Position numbers and translations under genes: made by a program. This document shows positions 20,848 through 24,814 of a DNA stretch of 24,814 nucleotides, in pieces. A model generated the notes under the pieces. The model was not told the origin of the DNA and did no database searches. It saw only the letters and a list, made by a program, of their open reading frames with translations. The stretch comes from an uncultured Propionibacteriaceae bacterium. Lineage in GTDB: Bacteria > Actinomycetota > Actinomycetes > Propionibacteriales > Propionibacteriaceae. The stretch lies in assembly GCA_938012815.1 (NCBI GenBank), contig CALLVV010000007.1, positions 1 through 24,814 on the forward strand, written 5' to 3'. Position 1 is the first letter of the stretch. Each line of letters opens with the position of its first letter.

Positions 20848-22276
20848 GAGCCCCGACGCGCCCTCGGTCACCTCGTCCGGCAGGACAGGAGGTCGCGATC
20901 TGCCCCGTCGGTTCGCTGGCCTTCTCGACGTCGAGACGGGTGAGCAGGAGGAAGATGAGGGCGTTGGCGATCAGCGGGAACCACACGTACATGACGTAGA
21001 GCATCTGGATCGCCGAGTCCGGTTGCATGCTCAGACCGCCGTCATAGCCGCTGGCGGCCAGGAGCCACCCTGCCGCGGCCGTTCCGATGCCGCTGCCGAC
21101 CTTCACCCCCAGGGAGGTGCAGGAGAACATGAGCCCGTCGATGCGTTTGCCGGTGCGCAGCCAGGTGTGTTCCGAGGCCTCCGCGATCATGGCGTTGAGC
21201 GTCCCCTGTAGTGGACTCATCCCCAGGGAGGCCACTGCCGAGAGGACCAGCATGAGCGGGATGTTGTGGAAATAGGCCGCCACCAGCACCCCGAGCCGCC
21301 CGAGGGTCGCGATGACGTAGCCGCCGAGGTTGACCCGGTACATCTCCCCGAACTTCTTCACGATGGTGGGGGTTACCAGCAGGCCGACGATGAGTGGGAC
21401 GTTGATGGCCCAGGCGAAGGCTCCCAGCAGGTACTTGTCCCCCAGGATGTACTTCATGAAGTAGATGCCCATGTTGAGCATGGCCGTGAAGATCTGGGTG
21501 AGCAGGAAGACCACCAGGATGAGGAGGTAGTACTTGTTGGACAGCAGCATCCTGGCCGACTCCAGTACCGTCAGCGTGTCGTCCTTCTGTGTCGTGTCGT
21601 CGTCGCCGGCCAGTTCCTCCGGGGACAGTTCCTTGACGGAGAACACCGACAAGGTGTTGATCGCCAGTCCGAACAGCGCGTAGATGATCGCCATGGCCCG
21701 CCACCCCGCGGCGCCGCCGCCGAACATCGCCACGCCCCCGACCGTGATGCTCTGGATGAGCAGGTTCGTCCCGAAGGCGAACATGAAACGGATGGAACCC
21801 ATCTGCACCCGCTCCGAACCGTTGCGGGTGATGAGCGCGGTCAGTGCGGAATAGGCGATGTTGTTGGCCGTGTAGAACACGGCGTTGAGGAGGGTGTAGG
21901 CGATGAAGAACCAGGCGTACTTGGCGGTCTCACTCAGCTCGGTGGGGATTGCGAAGATCGCAACGATCATGCCGGCGCAGCCGACGAAACCCCACAGCAT
22001 CCACGGCCGGGCCTTGCCCATCCGGGTGTTGGTGCGGTCCAGCAGCGCGCCGAAGATGATGTCGGAGAAACCGTCGAAGAGCCGGGAGACCATCATGAGC
22101 GTGCCGACGATGCCCGCGTTGAGCCCGGCGGTGTCAGTGAGGTAGATCATGACGAAGGCGGACAGGAGCACGTAGACGACGTTGCCGGCGACGTCACCCG
22201 AGCCGTAGCCCACCTTGTTGTACGACTTCAGGTATTTCTTCTCGCCGGCCACTGCCATGCCCGCCCTGCCGTTCAT
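20813..22276 (-). CDS. GPH-family glycoside:cation symporter
   Basis: This 487-residue protein of twelve predicted helices belongs to the glycoside-pentoside-hexuronide symporter group (MelB/LacS type). Typical segments are KVGYGSGDVAGNVVY near the N-terminus, SRLFDGFSDIIFGALLDRTNTRMGKARPWMLWG (cation and sugar site region, about 64-96), and a middle hydrophilic loop with DDDTTQKDD. It would import a beta-galactoside or related sugar with Na+ or H+. It starts in an ATGA overlap with the stop of the beta-galactosidase gene, so the two are coupled and work together. A Met at position 7 is an alternative start. The C-terminal 40 residues are hydrophilic, with no counterpart in typical symporters, and run into the end of ndh on the other strand. 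There is no IIA domain, unlike LacS of lactic acid bacteria. Confidence 0.92.
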   Translation of the reverse strand: MNGRAGMAVAGEKKYLKSYNKVGYGSGDVAGNVVYVLLSAFVMIYLTDTAGLNAGIVGTLMMVSRLFDGFSDIIFGALLDRTNTRMGKARPWMLWGFVGCAGMIVAIFAIPTELSETAKYAWFFIAYTLLNAVFYTANNIAYSALTALITRNGSERVQMGSIRFMFAFGTNLLIQSITVGGVAMFGGGAAGWRAMAIIYALFGLAINTLSVFSVKELSPEELAGDDDTTQKDDTLTVLESARMLLSNKYYLLILVVFLLTQIFTAMLNMGIYFMKYILGDKYLLGAFAWAINVPLIVGLLVTPTIVKKFGEMYRVNLGGYVIATLGRLGVLVAAYFHNIPLMLVLSAVASLGMSPLQGTLNAMIAEASEHTWLRTGKRIDGLMFSCTSLGVKVGSGIGTAAAGWLLAASGYDGGLSMQPDSAIQMLYVMYVWFPLIANALIFLLLTRLDVEKASEPTGQIATSCPAGRGDRGRVGALNPRPVLSPCR

Positions 22277-24814
22277 GACGTCACCTCGTCGTGGGTTTCG
22301 ATGTGGTCAGGGGTGGTGAGCAGGAGATGGAGTTCCATCCCCAGCTCGTGGCCGTCCACCCGGTAGCGGGACCGCAGGGCCGGTCCGCAGCTGTTGGAGC
22401 CGATGCCGGCCATGGTAGCGTCCAGGCACAGCACCGTGCTGCCCGACGCTCTCAGGTCGGTGTTGCGGTGTCGGACGGCAAGTTCCTCCTGCGTGTACCG
22501 GGAGGCGTTGAAGGAGAACGGGGTCTGTCCCACCGCGGTCAGGGCCAGGCCGCCGCCGGAGACGGTGACCTCGTCGCAGTCGGCGTGGCTGCCGTTCTCC
22601 TGGGGACGGATGTAGTCCTCGTGGAGGTCCGCGACGCTCGTGCTGAAGGCCCCGTGATGGCTGGCGCGGTGCTTGTCCGTGTAGCTTTCGAAGGGTCCCA
22701 GGCCGTGGTAGTCGACCCGGTTCATGGACTCGGGCAGGAACAGCCGCAGCCCCAGGCGTGGCAGGCTCGGGAACCCGAGGGTGCGGCGCATCCGCAGGAT
22801 CACCCCGAGGACACCGTCGGCGGTGACGGTCCAGATCAGCCGGCCGCGCAGGGCGGGCTGGACCGTCGGCGCCACCAGGGCGACGTCGGCGCTGATCGTC
22901 GCGCGCCCCGGTTCTTCGGCGACGTCGACGGCGTAGGCGCGGGCCGCGGCCCGGTGGTAGTGGGCGCGTTCCCATTCCAGACGCACGTGGCGGTCGTTGT
23001 CGGTGGGGGCCCGCCAGATGTTGAGCTCGGCCGGGCGCTCCAGGACCTCCCGGCCGTTGACGCTCAGGGCGGCGGGCAGGCCGGTGCGCGTGTCGATGGT
23101 GCAGCGCAGACCCGCGGCCGCCACGTCGATTCGCGTCCCCTCCCGTGCGACCCGCACCGAACCCCGGGTGGCGGGGCGGTGCGCGAGTTCCGCGACCCGG
23201 CGGTGCCGCCCGTCGGCGTTGCGCAACGGAACCTCGTCAAAGCCCAGGACGTGCCCGGCGGGCAGCAGCGGTTCGGGACGCGCGAGCCGGTGGGTGACCA
23301 GCAGGTGGCATTTCCCGGCGTGCGGAATCTGCGGTTCGCAGCGCAGCATGACGCTTGTGTGCGGTGGGACGGGATCGGTCAGGTCTATGTCCCCGCGATC
23401 CACGACGACGCCGTCGCAGCGCACCTCCCACGAGACGCGGGCGTACTGCGACAGGTCCGTGTGGTCGAGGTCGTTGTGGATGGTGAGCAGCCCCTCGTCC
23501 TGGTCGTACTCGACGACGCGGGCGGGACGCTGCACGTTTTTCAGCTCCTCCAACCCGGGGTGGGGGACCCGGTCGGGGGAGACGAGCCCGTCGACGCAGA
23601 AGTTGCCGTCGTGGACGTCCTCGCCGTGGTCGCCGCCGTAGCGGAAGACCGGTCGGCCGTCGTCGCTGGTGCCGGCCGCCACCGCATGGTCGCACCACTC
23701 CCACACGAAACCACCACACATGCGGTCGTCGTCGCGGATGATCTCCCAGTAGTCCTCCAGATCACCGGGCCCGTTGCCCATGGCGTGGCAGTACTCCACG
23801 AGGATGAAGGGCTTGTCGGGGTCGGAATCGAGGTAGTCGCGAATCTCCTCGATGCCCGGGTACATGCGGCTGTACAGGTCGATGCAGGAGTAGTCGTAAC
23901 GGCGTTTGGAGTCGCGGTAGTAGGAGCTCTCGTAGTGGGTCAGGCGCGTCGGGTCGAAACCCTTGACCCACATCAGCGCCGCTTCGAGGGTGCAGCCGTA
24001 GGAGCACTCGTTGCCCGCGGACCAGGAGATGATGCTGGGACGGTTCTTCTCCCGGTGGACGCACAGTTTCATCCGGTCGACGGTGGCCTCGGTCCAGGCG
24101 GGGTTGTCGGCGATGGGTTCGTTCCAGTGCTCCACCTGGTTCTCCCAGGACGGGTCGGCCAGGAACCGGGTCTGGGTGCCGTGGCTCTCGTTGTCGGCCT
24201 CGGACATGACGTAGAAGCCGTACTCGTCGCACAGCTGGTAGAAACGCGGATCGTTGGGGTAGTGGGAGCTGCGCACCGCATTGATGTTGTGTTCCTTCAT
24301 CAGCTGCAGGTCCCGTTTCATGTGGTCGAGGTCGACGACGGGACCGGTGACCGGGTCGGAGTCGTGCCGGTTGACGCCCCGCAGGGTGATGGGCCTGCCG
24401 TTGAGACGCACGACCGCGTCCCTTGCCTCGACCTCCCGCACCCCGACCCGGTCGGTGATGGTCTCGCCAGGGGTGGTGAGGACCAGGGTGTGGAGGTAGG
24501 GGTCCTCCGCGCTCCACAAGTGGGGCGCCGCGACGGCGAGCCGGGCGCGGTGGGTGTGGTCGGGGCGGCCGGCGAAGGGTTCCAGGACACCGGCGGCCAG
24601 CACCCGTCCTTCGTGGTCGGTCAGCTCGGCGGTGGTGGGGACGGCCCCGCCGCGGTAGGAGCCGCGGATCTCGACGACGGCGGTTGCCGGGGCCGTGCCG
24701 ATCACCGGACCCAGCGAGGTCGTGACGGCGTAGTCGAACAGCACCGCCTCCGGGCGGTTCAGGAGGTAGACGTCGCGGAAGATGCCGGAGGTGCGGAACT
24801 TGTCCTGGTCCTCC
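22273..24814 (-). CDS. lacZ: Beta-galactosidase, LacZ type (GH2; 5' end outside window)
   Basis: About 847 residues are visible and the frame is open at the window edge, so roughly the first 150-200 residues are missing. The visible part begins with the sugar-binding domain segment FRTSGIFRDVYLL, followed by a jelly-roll/Ig region and the TIM barrel. The acid/base Glu is in SWSAGNECSYG (codon 24007-24009) and the nucleophile Glu in ILVEYCHAMGN (codon 23794-23796). GGFVWEWCDHAV follows. The C-terminal beta-galactosidase small-chain domain contains ESMNRVDYHGLGPFESY. It hydrolyses lactose or other terminal beta-galactosides in the cytoplasm after uptake by the downstream symporter, to which it is coupled by ATGA. 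Substrate specificity within GH2 (lactose versus plant or host glycans) cannot be fixed from sequence alone. Confidence 0.95.
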   Translation of the reverse strand, partial: EDQDKFRTSGIFRDVYLLNRPEAVLFDYAVTTSLGPVIGTAPATAVVEIRGSYRGGAVPTTAELTDHEGRVLAAGVLEPFAGRPDHTHRARLAVAAPHLWSAEDPYLHTLVLTTPGETITDRVGVREVEARDAVVRLNGRPITLRGVNRHDSDPVTGPVVDLDHMKRDLQLMKEHNINAVRSSHYPNDPRFYQLCDEYGFYVMSEADNESHGTQTRFLADPSWENQVEHWNEPIADNPAWTEATVDRMKLCVHREKNRPSIISWSAGNECSYGCTLEAALMWVKGFDPTRLTHYESSYYRDSKRRYDYSCIDLYSRMYPGIEEIRDYLDSDPDKPFILVEYCHAMGNGPGDLEDYWEIIRDDDRMCGGFVWEWCDHAVAAGTSDDGRPVFRYGGDHGEDVHDGNFCVDGLVSPDRVPHPGLEELKNVQRPARVVEYDQDEGLLTIHNDLDHTDLSQYARVSWEVRCDGVVVDRGDIDLTDPVPPHTSVMLRCEPQIPHAGKCHLLVTHRLARPEPLLPAGHVLGFDEVPLRNADGRHRRVAELAHRPATRGSVRVAREGTRIDVAAAGLRCTIDTRTGLPAALSVNGREVLERPAELNIWRAPTDNDRHVRLEWERAHYHRAAARAYAVDVAEEPGRATISADVALVAPTVQPALRGRLIWTVTADGVLGVILRMRRTLGFPSLPRLGLRLFLPESMNRVDYHGLGPFESYTDKHRASHHGAFSTSVADLHEDYIRPQENGSHADCDEVTVSGGGLALTAVGQTPFSFNASRYTQEELAVRHRNTDLRASGSTVLCLDATMAGIGSNSCGPALRSRYRVDGHELGMELHLLLTTPDHIETHDEVTS

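Overview
The window is high-GC DNA with densely packed genes, strong G/C third positions and long antisense shadow frames. This is typical of an actinobacterium. Lineage clues are a dCTP deaminase closely resembling the bifunctional (dUMP-forming) actinobacterial type, an MptB-like polyprenol-phosphomannose mannosyltransferase, and many genes whose ATG/GTG lies 6-8 nt after a TANNNT -10 box (leaderless transcription). A Propionibacteriaceae-like host is my best guess; this is inference, not a database result.

Left end (1-2988): three plus-strand genes in tandem. They are the 3' part of a secreted-looking six-hairpin (alpha/alpha-barrel) carbohydrate-active protein, a ROK sugar kinase without the usual zinc cysteines, and a PIG-L zinc deacetylase. 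Together they look like a small sugar or amino-sugar utilisation cluster. The centre-left (2985-7783) holds dcd, a leaderless ABC half-exporter, a GNAT acetyltransferase, an Sfp-type phosphopantetheinyl transferase and deoC.

Middle (7784-10869): a 300-bp non-coding repeat block contains two copies of a ~62-bp hairpin element and several 19-bp satellite units. It separates deoC from a minus-strand operon of a DoxX-family membrane protein, an OmpR-type response regulator and a sensor kinase. From 11019, plus-strand genes encode a GT-C mannosyltransferase-like membrane protein, a BcrA-type ABC ATPase with its permease, and an unusual fused protein. The fused protein joins an ABC domain that has lost every catalytic motif to a membrane domain. 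Threonine synthase follows.

Right end (17670-24814): a flavin amine oxidase sits behind a duplicated translation-start region with a 10-codon leader ORF. A 339-bp gap follows, carrying a second copy of a diverged intergenic repeat (first copy at 14378), a 73-nt imperfect hairpin that pairs best as plus-strand RNA, and a good promoter with a palindrome in front of type II NADH dehydrogenase. On the minus strand, a LacZ-type beta-galactosidase (running off the window) is coupled by ATGA to a GPH-family sugar symporter, forming a galactoside uptake and hydrolysis operon. Its 3' end overlaps ndh tail to tail.

The most unusual items are the catalytically degenerate ABC-permease fusion, the two families of structured non-coding repeats, and the apparent prevalence of leaderless genes.
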